Notes: generated from the letters alone by a model not told the origin. A stretch of DNA of 64,000 bases from Rostratula benghalensis (GCA_013399305.1 VXAI01000038.1:4628118-4692117), one strand, 5' to 3'; shown: positions 1-13,759, counted from the first letter of the stretch. Program-made: numbers and translations.

Positions 1-570
1 TATGCAGTATATATGCGTTGTCTGTGGCTCTGTCTATGAAGCTGCTTGGAAGAGGAGGGGGTGAGGCAGTAATGAGCTCTTAGGTCACAGAGGAGTGATG
101 CTGAGAGAGCATCAGTGGCTTGGAGGGCTGTTAGATAAGTGTCAAGGTTCCTGAGATACAGATGGTCAGAAGTGTGAATGGAGAAGTGATGTAAAAAGGA
201 GTAGAAAAATGATGTAAAAGGATGTAAAAAGGACCTTGTTTTTCCTGCATACAGTCACAGGCTGGCACCAAGTGCACGGTTTCTGCTACCTAACACAGAA
301 TGCGCAAAGGCTTTGCATAATGTGTAGTTAGCTCTCTGAGTGAAGTGCTGGTATTCTGAATTTAGGAGGCTCTCTGGTAGTCCAAGAAGAGAAGTTATTA
401 GAAAATCACTTTATTTGCGTAAATGAAAAGGTGAGACAGGTCCACTGCACCACAAACATACTTGCATCTTTTCAGAGTCATACGTTTGAGGCTGACTGCT
501 GAAAAATGTGAGGAGTGCAGCAGTTTTGAGCAAGCTGTTTGTCACCTTCGTGTCTGTATCTCTGTGAAAT

Positions 571-724
571 ATGGATTATAATATGATAAATAGATTATAT
601 TAATAAAACGTATATAATTACACTGACATGATTATATAATATATGATACGATTGTGTTTGTATAATTATAATATATAATCTGCATCATGATAAAATATTT
701 CAGTTATATTTTATAATATATAAT
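571..724. repeat. AT-rich low-complexity block
   Basis: This is a run of roughly 150 bases made almost wholly of A and T, with repeated TATAAT and ATATAT words and short self-complementary stretches. It is not a clean microsatellite and has no coding sense. It may be a decayed TA-rich repeat. Confidence 0.7.
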
Positions 725-2113
725 GTTAATTTGTCTAAGAAAGGTGGATTGTAATTGTAATATAAGACTCCATCTGACTTCTGAAGGCCTGCTTCCTTAG
801 TGCAGTACTGACATTCATACAGTTAGTTGTCTCACTTGTCAGGTTGGAAGAATATCAGAGGAAAACCACTTAACAAGAAAGTTATTAAACTTCTGACAAT
901 ATTTGCTAAATTTCAGTTCTATGGTTAGGAATGACATTTACCACCTATAAGAGAGATTTTGTGTGAGTTGCTAGCTCTATCTTATATTAAATGAACATGT
1001 ATACTGCATGACAGTAGGGATGAATTCTGGACAGTGCTTGAAAGATCTGAAAGTTTGCATATGAAATACTGAAACACTGAGACAATGGAAAAAAACCCCA
1101 CAGAACAAAACCCAAACCAAAAGGTTGGATATTTCTCCCTGCATGGCAATTAACTAGATACTTGGGAATATGTGTTGTGAAATTAATACTGTGAAATAAA
1201 AATACTGAAACAGAACTATCTTGCCCATTCAACACATGGCAGAGATGATTTTCACGTACCTCCCTGTATTTCTTACTTGAGAAACCTGCTTGCCCTTGCT
1301 TATTTCATTATGCAACATTCTCTCCTTCTGCCCCCATATTGCAGGCAGTGCTGACTTGAAGTCCACATCTTCCTAGGATTTTTCTGTTGAGCTGTTATTT
1401 TTAAAAAGCTCTTCAAAATCCTTCCCTAATTATTATGCCTCATGGAGTGAGTGGTGCAAGCTATTATTAACCTTGCACGTTAAGAAAATGTAAAGATGTT
1501 CTTGCTGGGTGGTTAATAGAAACTATCACGTCATTTGGTATCAGATAACAGTGTTGAGGTGCAGACATCCATAATGTGAAAGATAACATTTATAAAAAGA
1601 CACTTAGTGCTCTTCACAGGGAAGAGTCCTGTGATAAACACCAGATTTGACATAGCACAAATTCAAACTCTTAGGTTTTTAAGTTCTTGCTTTATAAATG
1701 TGAATCCTACAAAATACTGATTTTGCAGCTAAAAATTTCCCCCTCTAAAGCCTATCAAACAGGCTGGTATTGTAAGAAGTCATCCTTGTTTTGTCAAAGG
1801 GCTGTGACTGGATGGCTGTTGCTTCCATGCCTGGGCTCAGGAGTGGGTAAGAATGTGTAATAAAAGGGCCCAGCAGCCATTGAACCCACTGCTGTGCCTC
1901 TGAGATGGCTCTGTGCTGAACCTGCTATGTGAGCCATGCTCTCACCTTGTGGGTTTATGCCAGTGTTTTCAGTCACCTCAAAGTACCCGTGGTTTAATCA
2001 AGTAAATGCCTTCCTGATGCTCTGAATTCAACATACTGAGTTTCAGCATGTGTTGTCTTGTTGTTTATGTATAAAAGAGTTAAGTAAAGCATGGGAGTAA
2101 TTTTGGAGATTGG

Positions 2114-2160
2114 AAAAAAAAAAAAAAAAAAAAAGAAGAAGAGAAAGAAGGAAAAAAAGA
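2114..2160 (+). repeat. Poly(A) run followed by purine-rich tract
   Basis: Twenty-one consecutive A residues at 2114-2134 are followed by a GA-rich tract to about 2160. No retrocopy body is recognisable immediately upstream, so this may be a simple repeat rather than a retrotransposon tail. The lysine/arginine-rich open frame that starts here is a by-product of base composition. Confidence 0.8.
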
Positions 2161-5100
2161 TGTATTTTCTACAGTGAAACGATCACAAAAACCCCAAATT
2201 GCCGAATACAGGGAATGGCTCTGGGACAGATCCAAGATATCTCAGACAAGCATTTCTTTTCTCATCAAATGTGTATCTGCTGTATTCACATAGGACTGAT
2301 ATTTTTCAGCTGACTCTACCTAGCTCAAATGTGAACTAGTCATAACTTGTTTCTGGCAGAAAAGAGGGTCTTATGTATAGCCAAGGTAACATGGAAAAGC
2401 AGTGGGGACATGTTTTCTAAGTTAAGTTAAAAAAGTAAACAATATGCATAAATCATACATGCATATATAGCCTAGGTATTGATTCAACTTTCACTGCAGC
2501 TTGAAGTGTTAAAATGGAGCTCTGGATATACAAAATGTTCAAAGTGATACCCCCTGTGTAATTATGTGGACAGCAGAGACTTCGTTACACTGATTACAAT
2601 CAGTTGAACTCTTCTGATTCTTTTGTGAGACTCAGGTCGTACGTTATCTGATACCGGTGTTGTCTACAGAATCATCTCAGGCTGTTCAGCAGGTCAGAGT
2701 CAAGTATCTTCCAAATCCAATAGCTGTATTGATCATAAATGTGGATAACTGACTATAGATGCTAATGGATATTACTAGTATTAAAATTGAAAAGAAAGGA
2801 CCTTGGCAAGATTACTGAAGCTTGTCTTAAATTGATATAAATTTTATTTATTAAAAAACATATTCTGCAGCAAAATATGGCCTTGAAGAAGAAAATCCTC
2901 CTTTTTTCTTTTTTTTTTTTCTTTTTATTTGGTCAGTGTATGAATTAGTATTATAGCCCCTGAGATCTAGTTACTGAGAAGTCTCAAAGGTACAAAGGTA
3001 TTACTTCAGAAACAGGAAAGAACCAACTGGATATCTAAAAGCAGCCTCTGTGCAACTTTTCTGTTTAAATTTCCCATTTTCAAAGTCTCATAGAGTTTAT
3101 CAAGCTTTCGGTTCTTTTTGCCAGTATGATGCTGCTGGTATGTCAGAAGTTTTGGGGGTGTTTTTCCTGTTTATGTTTGGAACAAAGTTATGAATGTTTG
3201 AAAGAAGAAGAGGAAGGGAAAGGTCATAACTTAACATCCTAACTTTGGCACAGGAGGAGATGTAGCTGTTGGAAAAATGGTGTGAATTTCAGCAGGATAG
3301 CTGGAGTTAACTCACTATTAAAGAAAAAAGCCAACCCCTTGTATGCTTCTCTCATACCTTCAGTAAAACATTAACTAGAGTTGGTCTGAAATGTAGATGC
3401 TGATTTGGAAATGTTAAAGGAGAAAATGGCTTCCCATTTTCAAAATAATATTGTTGCTACTTTAATAATATCTTCAAGTAATACATGTATTTGGTGTCTA
3501 AAATGGACCAGATGAGAAATGGAGGAGTATAAACCTAACACAATAGATGAGAAGGCATAACACCTGGAAATGTGAAAGGAGGCAGTTTTGAGTAATTTAT
3601 TTTTAAATTATAGAAGAAAAAAAAAAGAATTCTACTGGCTTAGTTATCATATGAGTAGAGCTACCTGTCAGGGGAAAGAAAAAAGGGAGAAATAACTGCA
3701 AAACAGGTTTTCTCCATGGATGTCTAGTAGCCTCAGTAGGAAAAATATCAATGTTTAAGAATAACAATTGCAAAATAAACTGTTTGTATTTTGCCAAGTC
3801 AGGTCTTTCTTAAATCACTTAAATGAGTGAGATGGGTGCTCTTCCTTTCCTAATTCCCCATTGCAGCATGTTATGCATAAAATCATCTGTAAGAGTCTGT
3901 CTTTTGTCCTTGCCCTACAGGAGCCTTACCTAAAGTCAATGGACATTAGTAGGAATCTGTCACTTGAAACCTCCATGCTGTGAATTAGTCCTAAAAATAC
4001 CTGCTAAATATTTTTTCATTGCCGTCAGTTAAATACTGTTCACATGGGAATAGTTGTTCAGATGGGGTATGTAGCTACATTTCAAACAGGCGATTTATTA
4101 AAGACAGCTTAACCAGCCTGGGATTGGGCTGTTAATTTTGGTGGAGAAGTCCCTCTGACACTCTGGACGTACAGGGTGCAGGTGAATGGTGAAGTTCACT
4201 GTAGTTTTGGGAGGTTTCAGTAACTGGTGCCTGTACTGCACTTACAGGTATGTGGATCTACAGGTCTTGCAGATCTGTATTTTGTTCAAGGAGACTAGTG
4301 TGAAGTAATTGCTATACAGTGCACAACTAATATCAGTATCAAACCTATTTTTTAATATATGTATATTGTGTAGGGTTGGGTTTTTCCCTGGTTTTGGTAT
4401 CTTAATTTCTTTCAGTGTTTTTTGTCCCTGTAAATTTCTCCCCGTTCTAGGGAAAAACTTTCTCACAAATGTTAAAGTTGTTGCTGTTTGGTAATAACCA
4501 GTCTATGCGTACAGCAACTGCTGCAGAAACAACAGATAAGATGATAGGTATGAATTACAGGAATTAGTAAAGCAAATAGTGTGAAGCAATTAGATAAAAA
4601 TAATGATAAAAATTAAGATTCTTGATAATTAAATTGCACAGATCAGTGCTAGGTATTAATTGCATATCATGATATTGATATTTTGATCAGCTTTTGTTTT
4701 CTGTGTTAAATCTATAAATTGACTCAGGTAATGCAGCAGTGAAGTACAGTTAATGAGTTATTGATTCTATAATATAAAGGATAACTGGGTGATATCTAAT
4801 ACTTCTAAGCTACTGAAACCTAACTGTTTTTAGTCTGTTTGACAGGAATTGAAAATAGTATTCAGCTGCAAAAACCCCAAAAACAACTGCAGGGAGGATG
4901 ATTAAGGAGCATATATTGTTTACATTTATATATATATTTATATGTATGTATGCTTGAACTTGTTGCATGTCAGTCATGATGCTTATGAACATAGAAGGAA
5001 ATCAATAATGGTTTTGATTTGGCTACTCAGTTGTGAACTTGATTGAATTGCTCTAAATGTTTCAAGGTATCTCTTTTCTTCTTTTTAAATCAAGCTTTCC

Positions 5101-6162
5101 TATAATTTGAGGCCCGCTGGAAACATCAAGACAAGTGATTCCAAGGAATACTGAAAAATAGGGTTCCTATTTTTCCTTGAACTTTGAGTGTAATTTGAAT
5201 CCTGAAAGATGTAGTTCTGGAAATATCAAATCATGAAGCTTGCAATCAAAAGTGAGGGGCAGGAGAGAAGCGGGAGTGAGATTCTCATTATAGGTGTAAT
5301 TTTATTTGTTTATTTATATTATAAATGCTGTACACGGCCCCTGAGGATGCTGATCAGGTGATGATACTCAAACATACTTGCAATTACTACTGCGTACAGT
5401 GACATTGTAGATACTACAAGATTAACGACAGTATGGACAGTCTCGACCCCACTAAAATGTGATATCCCTGCACTTTTTGTTTAGCCAATAGCAGTGTTAT
5501 ATGCATTTCTGAGCCCTGCAAAATTTGTCATGGACTTCACAATTTATCACAGGGATATCCTCCCCACCTCTTATTGCCACAGGGGTGAATTATTGCCACC
5601 AATTAATTACAATTAATGGTCATTTAGTAAAATGAAAAGTCAAATAACAGGTTAGTATCAATGTCCTTATCTAGCAAATGGTGGTGTTAATATGTAGGTG
5701 TAAAGTCTGAGGGCAGTACTTCTGGGTGCTTTGGAACTTTAAGATCATCTGTGTTATTTGTTTGTGATCTCTGTTTATTGACAGTTGATATTACAGTGGT
5801 ATTTGAAAGGATTTAAGAAGGGTGGAATTAAGTATTTGGCTACCTGTCTCTTACTGTTCCCTAAACACCAGAGGGAAGCTGAAATGTTTATTTGCAAAGC
5901 AAGAGATATTGATTTTATGACAATAGTCAATTAGAAGGATATTTTTTTTGTTGTACTGAATGATTACAGTAGATTTAATCAGCTTGTTCAATAGTAGTAC
6001 AAAAAGGGGCAGTTCCTCATTGTCTTTTTTGCTTACTGCTTTGTGTTAAGCCTAGAAGAAGCATGAGGGAGAGGGAAGGTGGGAAACAGCAAAGATTTTA
6101 GCTACATCAATGTGAAGACCTTTCTGGTCTGCTTAGCTACTGCCAGTGCTTTCAGTTCTCAT

Positions 6163-6605
6163 CAGAAGTTGGAAAAAAAACAAACACCCAACCAAAAAAA
6201 CCCCTCATGGGTCAAGATAAAGACAGTTTAATAGGTAAAGAAAAATCTGTGCATGCAAACAAAGCAAAACAAGAAATTCATTCACTGCTTCCCATCAGCA
6301 GGTGGGTCTGCAGCCATCTCCAGGAAAGCAGGGCTGCATCACAGCTCATGGTTACTTGAGAAGACAAACACCATCACTCCAAATGTCCCTCCAGATCCTC
6401 CTTTTGTACCTGTATATGCGAAGCATCATGTCACACGACATGGAATATCCCTTTGGTCATTGCCATCAGCTGCCCTGGCTGGGTCTCTTCCCAACTTCTT
6501 ATGCATTCCCAGCCTCCTCACTGGAAGGGAGTTGTAAGGAGCAGAAAAAGCCTTGTCTGCTTAGCATCGACCAAAACCACCAGTGTGCTATCTCTGTTAG
6601 AGCAG
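6163..6605 (-). mobile_element. Old endogenous retrovirus LTR (probably solo), avian type
   Basis: On the + strand this region matches, from memory, the reverse complement of a common bird ERV LTR. Its landmarks appear in the expected order: 'ctcatgggtcaagataaaga' near 6205, 'cccatcagcaggtggg' near 6291, 'atctccaggaaagcaggg' near 6316, 'ggttacttgagaagacaaac' near 6350, 'catggaatatccctttgg' near 6439, and 'cagctgccctggctgg' near 6467. The element therefore reads on the minus strand, antisense to GABRB2. In that orientation a decayed CRE-like site (near 6425-6440) precedes a TATA-like site (near 6412-6418), consistent with the U3 promoter. It looks truncated at its outer edge (+ strand right side, about 6605). 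No gag, pol or env sequence is seen beside it, so it is probably a solo LTR. Short open frames on the + strand inside it (6253-6610) are shadows of the LTR. The exact family name is not assigned. Confidence 0.82.
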
Positions 6606-6682
6606 AGTGAAAAGGAAAGAAATTACTTTTGTAATTTTTTTTTTTTGCTTGAATAAGAAAGCAATATAATAGATTATTTAAT

Positions 6683-6696
6683 GGGGGGGGGGGGGG
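6683..6696 (+). repeat. G homopolymer (14 bases)
   Basis: Fourteen consecutive G residues are followed by 'agagggg'. The run is likely to vary in length and to be error-prone in sequencing. It lies about 80 bases beyond the LTR remnant. Confidence 0.9.
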
Positions 6697-9600
6697 AGAG
6701 GGGATGCATAGAAAGTAAATGGTCTACTTGAAATCCAGCAGCAACATAGAGAGGAAGTGCAGCTATCCTTGCATTCCAGTCTGTATGGATGAAAATTTAT
6801 AATCGCAATTGAATTAGCGAGTAATAATCTCTGTCTATTATTTTACTATGCTTGGCCCAGTTTGCCTTTATTTTTACTGTTAACTCTCTTCCTGTTTGAT
6901 TGCTTTTAAAGTGTGACTCCTGCTTTAGGACATGGAGAATTCTTTTTACTTGTGTCTCAGGATTTTCTGAGGGTTAGAATTTTATGGGTTTCTGCTTTGC
7001 TGTAAAGGTTCTGGAAAGAAATTTTTTTCTCTCACCTTTATGGATCTGAGAGTAATTCTGCTTATGAAGAATCCTCTTCAACTTATTATTTCAATTGATA
7101 TTTCCCTGTGGAAAATGAACCTTCTTGTTCTGACTCATAAAAGCCAAAGGAATAGGAGCTTTGGTCTCTTATCTTACTTCTGTAAGAATTACTAAACAAG
7201 CTGTGATCATAAAACTGAATGTGCCTTTTCTACTGCAGATTGTTTTGACTTTCACATTAATTTTTAGCATGAGTAGAATTTTCTTTCTCCAGAATGGTGA
7301 AAATACCTTCCCCTCTTTGAATCTCGATGTCTCCCTGAACACTTAGGCAGGTAATTGGTAATATTCTTGGTGGCCTTTTGTGAGAGGAGAGGGTTTTGCA
7401 GGATTGAATCTGTCAGAGCAAGCATAGATTAAGAGTTAAGAAGTAGTGCAGTTTCTGCATGAGTTCATCATCCAGAACACGAGTTCTTCACTGATAGAGG
7501 AGGGCATGGGAGCTGCAGGTTGTGTAAACACCACCACAATCTGCCTTGAAGGCAGTTTCCATGAGGGCTTGCATCCAGCAGTTGCTGGAGGTTGACTACT
7601 GCATCCATTTCTGGGGTGAGGAGGGGAGAGTTATGTGCAGTTTTGTAAGACCCACATGATTTAACAGAAGGCCCTGAGAGAAACAAGCCTCTGATCTTTC
7701 AAAGTATGATGGTAGAGCTATAGGTTGGTAGAGCTACTGCAGTTGTTACTCCCTTAAGACATAAAAAGGTGTCCTGTGGGTGAAGTTAGTACTATTGTAC
7801 CTATGGTGATCTCTGCTTCCTCATTTCACAGTACTATCTGCACGATTTTTGCATTGAAGCAGTGCATATTTTGTGGGGAAGATATTCCTTTTCTCCCCTA
7901 GTTCTTCAATTACTTAATTAAACATTGTTTCTTTATCATTCCAGAATAAAAAATGTCAAAGTAGGGTGTGCTTACAGCCCAACTTATTCACTAGAACTAA
8001 GTACTAGGTATTTCAGGCACTGAGAGTTAATTAAGCAGTCACCAAATCTGTGTGTCTCCTTAGAAAGTTCTAGCTCTCTTCCATAGTTTAAAAAGGTCTA
8101 TTAAATTCAATGTAATATCAGTTGTGAGCTATTTTTGAAAAATGCAATGAATTTTAATCTTCTTACACTTTTGTGCGTATATAGTTGAATTATTAGAACG
8201 CACCCCACCACCCTTTTGCAAGATTGTGAGGAAGGTGTTTCATATGTTCTGAAATGCACTGTTATACAGTTTTCTCCAAGAAATTTATGTATGATGAACT
8301 TTTCTTTTTCCTGATAAAGAGGCTACAACTGGTTTAAAGATGTTTTGTATATAAGACTTACTTGTAGTACACACCGTGTCTTGGGTGGTAGCAATATAAA
8401 TGTTTCAGAGAAAAAAGCTGACATAATGCAGTTTTTATTTCAATGCTTTGCATTGAACATGTTTTGCAAAATATTTATAAGTAAAACTTTCAGTTTTGCA
8501 GTGGTGATCTAGGAGGAGGAGATGTGCTAGCTGTTAATTCCCAGGCTGTTTGTTACATCCTGAGTCATTCAGCCATTGTGCTCTTATCGTTTCTGTGCTC
8601 TGTAAGTCCTGTAGGTTTTTTTAGCATTCTCTCTTTTATTTATTTTTATTTCTTTTGAAAGGGAGAAGTGAAGTGAATGCTGAAAGACAAGGATACATTT
8701 CCCAGTGATAAAATATTAAAATTATGAAGTGTTCCTCTGAGTTTTCTACCATAGCTGCTGCATTGTGTTATATGGGTGTTATCTTCTAGAGGAGCACATC
8801 ATACTTCAGGCTTAAATAACTTATGTCTAAAGCTGAGGCTATTGTACCAGAAGATTTTACTGCAGAGTGATATGTGCTTTTTGCAGGGATTTAAATTATA
8901 AACATGATATCATGGCTGAGTTTTTGACTCAGTGACAGGATAGTGGGCGATGCTGTTTAATGTAAAGAACAACTTAGAGAGCTACATACGGAAAGATATA
9001 GCAGAAAATTGAGCGTCACTGCATGGAAATCTGCAACAAAATTCTGATTGTTCTGAGTCACAATTCCTTCACTATGAAATAACAGCCAAATTCTCCGGTT
9101 TTCCATGAGTCTTCCCAGCTGGCATGCAGATGGCACAACATGTTATTCTTAAGCACAGAAATGCAGAGCTTCTTCCCAAGAAATATGTGGCATAGATGTA
9201 TTTTATTTTTCTCTTTAATTTTTTTTTTTTTTAACCAGCAATATAAGCAGCAACAAAATTTAACAAGGTTGAAGTTTCTGTATGTTTTCTGACTCTGTTT
9301 TATCAACTACAAAATTTTTTTTCTATCTTGTATTAAATTTAGAAGATGCATTAGTATCTTGTGCTTCTTATCCTTAACTTATTTTATGGTTCTGCCTTTT
9401 GAACGCATTTAGTGCTTTTAGAAAGCACCTAACTATGAAACAATTGCACACACCAGGATCAAGGGGAAAATATCTACATGTCATTAGATAGCCAGTCCCA
9501 AAAGGAGTAAGAAAGATGGGTTAAGTAGGAACTTAGGTTGCAATACTCATGAGATGTTGAGAAGTGGCATTAGAAGAGAGCGTGTTACACATTCTGTGTA

Positions 9601-12402
9601 GACTGAGCATATAATTTCATCTCAAACTGAGACATCAACATCAATAAAGCAATTGCTATTTTTTCCTATAAAGCTACACTGAGAAACTCTATATGCAGTC
9701 TACAGTTGAAACATTACAGCATTTTGTAGCTGAATGTTCAGACTTAATGATGATGGACTTGGAGAAATGTCACTGTTGCTTATCCTGTTAAAGCCAACTC
9801 AATTTACGATCACACAAGGGAAGCTTTGCTTTTACGCGAATAGGCAGGAGGAGGAAGAATTCTGTGAACTCTATAATTAGCAATAAATCTATTTTAATTT
9901 AAAAGTAGATATATTAGTATGTCTAACAACTTTGACACATCTGCCTAAGCCCAATATTATTGTTCAAGAGAGACGTTTATCACATGGCAGTTTTGTTCCC
10001 AGATTTCCACATATTTAAAGTTGGTTCTGCTGGCTGCCACCACTGATGTTTCCAACTGTCATGCAGCAGGGCTGTTCCCAAGAAACAGAAGTGAACAGTG
10101 AGTTTAGCTGCAGTACATGGTTTTAGTAACTAATTCAGAGAGTTTGTGACTCCCAGTCAGTGTGTGCAGAGGAATCTTATGAAGTTCATGATGAAGAGAT
10201 GCAGTCTGTTACAGAGTGTGATATCCTTGCAAGCTCTTTGGGTTGTTCCTGATATTGTTAATGAGGAGTCATAGTCTGCCTTCAGACACACAAATCTGAA
10301 GGAGAATCTCTCACTGCATTCAACAGGACGTATACATTTAAAGAAATAATGTGTCTTCGTATTTTCCTGGGCTCTACTTTTGTCTTTGACTCAATAGGGT
10401 CATGATTTGTCAGTGCTAGAGTAACAAGAGTGTTATATAGCTCTCACTCTACTCAGAGGAGCTATCTGAAATTGTCACCTCCTTTCTCATAATTTCTATT
10501 GTGTTTATTATCCTGTAATTACAGGTCAGGTCTGCTTCCTTCCAGGCCAGAGATAAGTTTCTGTTGCTTATTCCCCGTAGCTTTGCAGAGCCACTGCAAC
10601 TCTGGGAGGGAATTGGATTCTGTCCTTCTCCACACTCCATTAGCGTTGCTCTCCAGTCTTTTAGTGCTGTTTTTTCTTCGCTGGTCATGTCAGAACTCTT
10701 CAAGTTGCTATTTTGAATTTCAAATCCCACTTGAACTTGTCGGAAGAGCAATATCTATGGGATTTTGAAAAACTGCCCCCTACATAGCACTGAAAAATAA
10801 GAACTGTTAGCACTGCTGGGATGGTATTTGTGACAGGTATTCTTTTCTGCATAATATTAAGTCTGGAAGTGTTACCAAAAAAGCTATTTATGGCCTTCAT
10901 CTTTGGCCTGTGAAAGGAGCAGTGCCACTTTCCAGCTCTTATTTGAATTGTAGAACCTCCCACAAGGGCAGATTTTCAGCTTTCTCAGAAATAGTAGTTT
11001 ATCTGAGTTATTTTGAATTATTGTTAGCGAACTTAACTTTCTCTGCATATCAGTTGTGGCCCAGGTTTCTTTACACTGTAGCTATGCTTGGTTTGACACA
11101 TCAAGTTTTCTTTAGGTTTACTTCATAATGCTTTATTTAGTCACTTGAGTGCTTTAGGATTTGCTTTTTTTTGCCTTTTACTTTTTTTTTCCTGTTGCCT
11201 CATAATTAGTCTACATTCAAAATATAAGTCATAAAAGAGGAAGCTGAAGACCGGTTTGCATTGTTAGGAATCATAAAATAAAATACCACAAGGTTTCTCT
11301 TTCTTTAACAACAGATGAATAGATTAAATTGGTGTATGCAACAGTTGTGTAATGTGTTTCACTTCCAGTGTCTCTCTGAGAGCACTTACTCTGTTATCAT
11401 CCCTAATGACTGTAATACGTTGAGTCACAGTGTTGTTTTTTAAAAGCTTTCACTTTTTCATTTTTTTGTTCTCAAGGTTACATTATGCAAAATACAATGT
11501 TACATTTTGTGCACAAGTCTAGGCTGTATAAAAATATTTTAAATCCTTTTCTAAATTTGAAATAGCTCTGCTCTGGGGAAGAGGCTATATGCCTGTTTCA
11601 ACTATTTCTAACTGGTATAATGAACTGCTGTTTCTAACCCTGCTGTAAAAAGTATAGATTGTATGTCTTGCCTTTAAAAGTATTTGAAGTTGGTAGTTCT
11701 TGCATGCTCTTGCATTGATAATTTGGTTTTGCTGTTCACCATGAACTGCAAACAACTAAGAATTATCAAAATGTGGTTTTGTTGTTTAAATAATTTTGAG
11801 GATGAAAGAGAACTCTTTCTACTTTACTGTAAGAAAAGTCAAGGTAAAATTATGAGTGAGGTATGAGGAACGAAAGACTTCTTATTTTATTTCAGTGGGT
11901 TTGCATTATGGATAAGAATGGACAAGCAAGTTGAATTAACTACATTATTCAAAATGGCTATATTGGCTTGATTAAAACTCTTACCATTTTCATTACTCTG
12001 CCACTTTTTTCCTTTAATTTCTGACAAGATGAGGAACTGTGTTGATAATGTTCCCTGCAGAGCTTTTATCTTAGGTAGCTGCAGCCTTTGGCCCCTTTTG
12101 TAACATTTATTACACCTCAAAATCCTACTGAAGATATGTCAGAATTGTGAGGGCTCAGCTTCACCATTAGTACAAACAGCCTCTTTGTTGAGGATAGCAC
12201 AGGTGTGGGTTTGTGTCTGGTAAAATCTGGTAGGAAAAATGCGTTTAATGCAGTGAAGGATATTAGAAAACTTAGTAAGCAACCATCATAGGATTTACCA
12301 CAGTTTTTTTGTGCACATAAACCTTGGCTGTAAATCTATGCTTCTGCCTTTTCCTTCTGGTCTCATGACAGTTTTGCTGAAGTTTTTCCTGAAGTATTCA
12401 AC

Positions 12403-12419
12403 AATAATAATAATAATAG
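12403..12419. repeat. (ATA)n microsatellite
   Basis: A short run of about five ATA/AAT units lies within the intron before exon 5. Confidence 0.8.
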
Positions 12420-13676
12420 ATACTGTAATAGGGCACTTTCTTTTATTTTCTTCCAAATTTTAAAGTTAGGAACCATGTATGAACTGCCTAAAGTTGTTTT
12501 TTTGTCGTTTTTGTGTTTTTGTTTTCTGGGGTTTTTTTAACAATATGTGCTGCTGCTCATTCCATTTGCATTTGCTATCAACAAATGTATATTCCTCAGC
12601 AGTCTGTTTTTATTAAAAGCTGGAAGACTTCCGTCAAGGGGAGGCAAAGGATTCTTTTCCCTTGCTTTTACCCACTCCAGGAAGATTTGTTTTGAAGCAT
12701 CTGTGCTGGCCCATACTGATTGAAAACAACATTTTGAAAAGTACCCATGAAGTGATTGAAGTAAGAACTTAGTCCCAAAAGGTGTTCCCTTTCTCTGAGA
12801 GGCCAATACATAGGAATGATCAAAATATAAAATTAAGAGATCTTGTCTAGATGGAAAAGAAAGAGGTAGAACTTTCAAAGTGTTTATAGGAATAACATGC
12901 CTCTACTTTGTTCTGTTTTCTTTGAAGAGATTTGCAGGGGTTTTTATTTTTTTTTTCCATTTTTTTGGAAACAACAGAAAAGCACTGTTAGGTAGTGCAG
13001 TAAAGGTAATAGCGAAAAGGTGCCTTGGTACATATTCAGCTCAGGGTCATATTCTTCTGTGAGGTTTATCAGCAAAAGATTTATTGAGGTACAGATACTT
13101 CTCTCAACATTAAAAGGCACGTTTGACACATGTTAATGCTAGTAATCTGGAGGCACAAATATGGTCTGAAAGCTTTGTGAAAACGGTCCTGACGATGTTT
13201 GCTTTCTGAAGTGATGATAAAATAATACTTGAATTAAAAAGCACTGTTGAACAGAAGTAAGAAGAATTAAGTTTCGTGAAGGGATTAGTGTATTAACCCA
13301 GGATATGTAGTATGTATCTTGCTCTCTTCCTCTTTAGATTTCCTCTGCCACCTTTCTTTGAGCATTTTCTTTTTTGCTTGAAGTCTTCCACTATAAAATG
13401 AAAGAAATACTGCTTTCCTAATTAATGCTTCATTTTGTCAGGATAAACTAGTTGATGATTATTAAAGCTTGTAGTACAGTGATAACGAGGTGCAAAGGGG
13501 AAACTTTCTGCTCACCCACCGGACCAGCATAACTGTTTTAGAACAGCATTAGTTACAAGTAAGCAGCAGACACAGCATTGCTTATGTGGCAATAGGCATT
13601 TTTTTCTTTCAGCTATGTGCAATCAAGGAAAGATTGGAACAAGATAGCCTAACAAGCTCTTCTGTTTCCTTCTTAG

Positions 13677-13759
13677 AATTACAACAACAGCTGCTTGTAT
13701 GATGGACCTACGGAGATATCCGCTGGACGAGCAGAACTGCACACTGGAGATTGAGAGCT
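13677..13759 (+). CDS. GABRB2: GABRB2 coding exon 5 (Cys-loop), 83 bp
   Basis: This exon of a GABA-A receptor beta subunit, a GABA-gated chloride channel of inhibitory synapses, encodes the Cys-loop. Its first base completes a split arginine codon. Then 27 codons read from ITTTAAC through [14 protein letters not shown] to TLEIES, and the last base T begins the next codon. The two cysteines are separated by exactly 13 residues, the signature of the Cys-loop family, with the conserved YPLDEQNC core. The LEIES end carries the loop B glutamate (E155 in mature beta2 numbering). The acceptor is a long pyrimidine tract ending in ttag before 13677, and the donor is agct|gtaagt. The 83-bp length matches the corresponding exon in known beta genes. 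The Cys-loop is nearly the same in all beta subunits, so this exon alone cannot tell beta2 from the others; that call rests on exons 6 to 8. Confidence 0.96.

Larger units (their letters stand above)
1..13676 (+). other. GABRB2: 3' part of the GABRB2 intron before exon 5
   Basis: This stretch is non-coding as far as can be seen. No sequence encoding the preceding beta-subunit exon (the part with the loop D and loop A motifs before the Cys-loop) is visible, so that exon probably lies left of the window. It holds an AT-rich block near 571-724, a 21-base A run at 2114-2134, a 14-base G run at 6683-6696, T-rich tracts near 2899-2930 and 11166-11192, and one old retroviral LTR at about 6163-6605. 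It ends in a good acceptor: a pyrimidine-rich tract (tcttctgtttccttcttag) directly before 13677. Open frames in it, such as the 113-codon minus-strand frame at 12537-12878, show no domain and look like chance. The intron assignment follows from exon 5 being internal and beginning with a split codon. Confidence 0.85.

Noticed and set aside
2050..2160. A retrocopy ending in the 21-base poly(A)
   Set aside because: No gene-like body, poly(A) signal or target-site duplication was recognised upstream of the run.
6253..6656. Three overlapping + strand open frames of 67-102 codons
   Set aside because: They lie largely inside the minus-strand LTR remnant and have no conserved protein features.
12537..12878. 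A 113-codon minus-strand open frame
   Set aside because: It has no recognisable motif, overlaps + strand frames of similar quality and lies in ordinary intron sequence.
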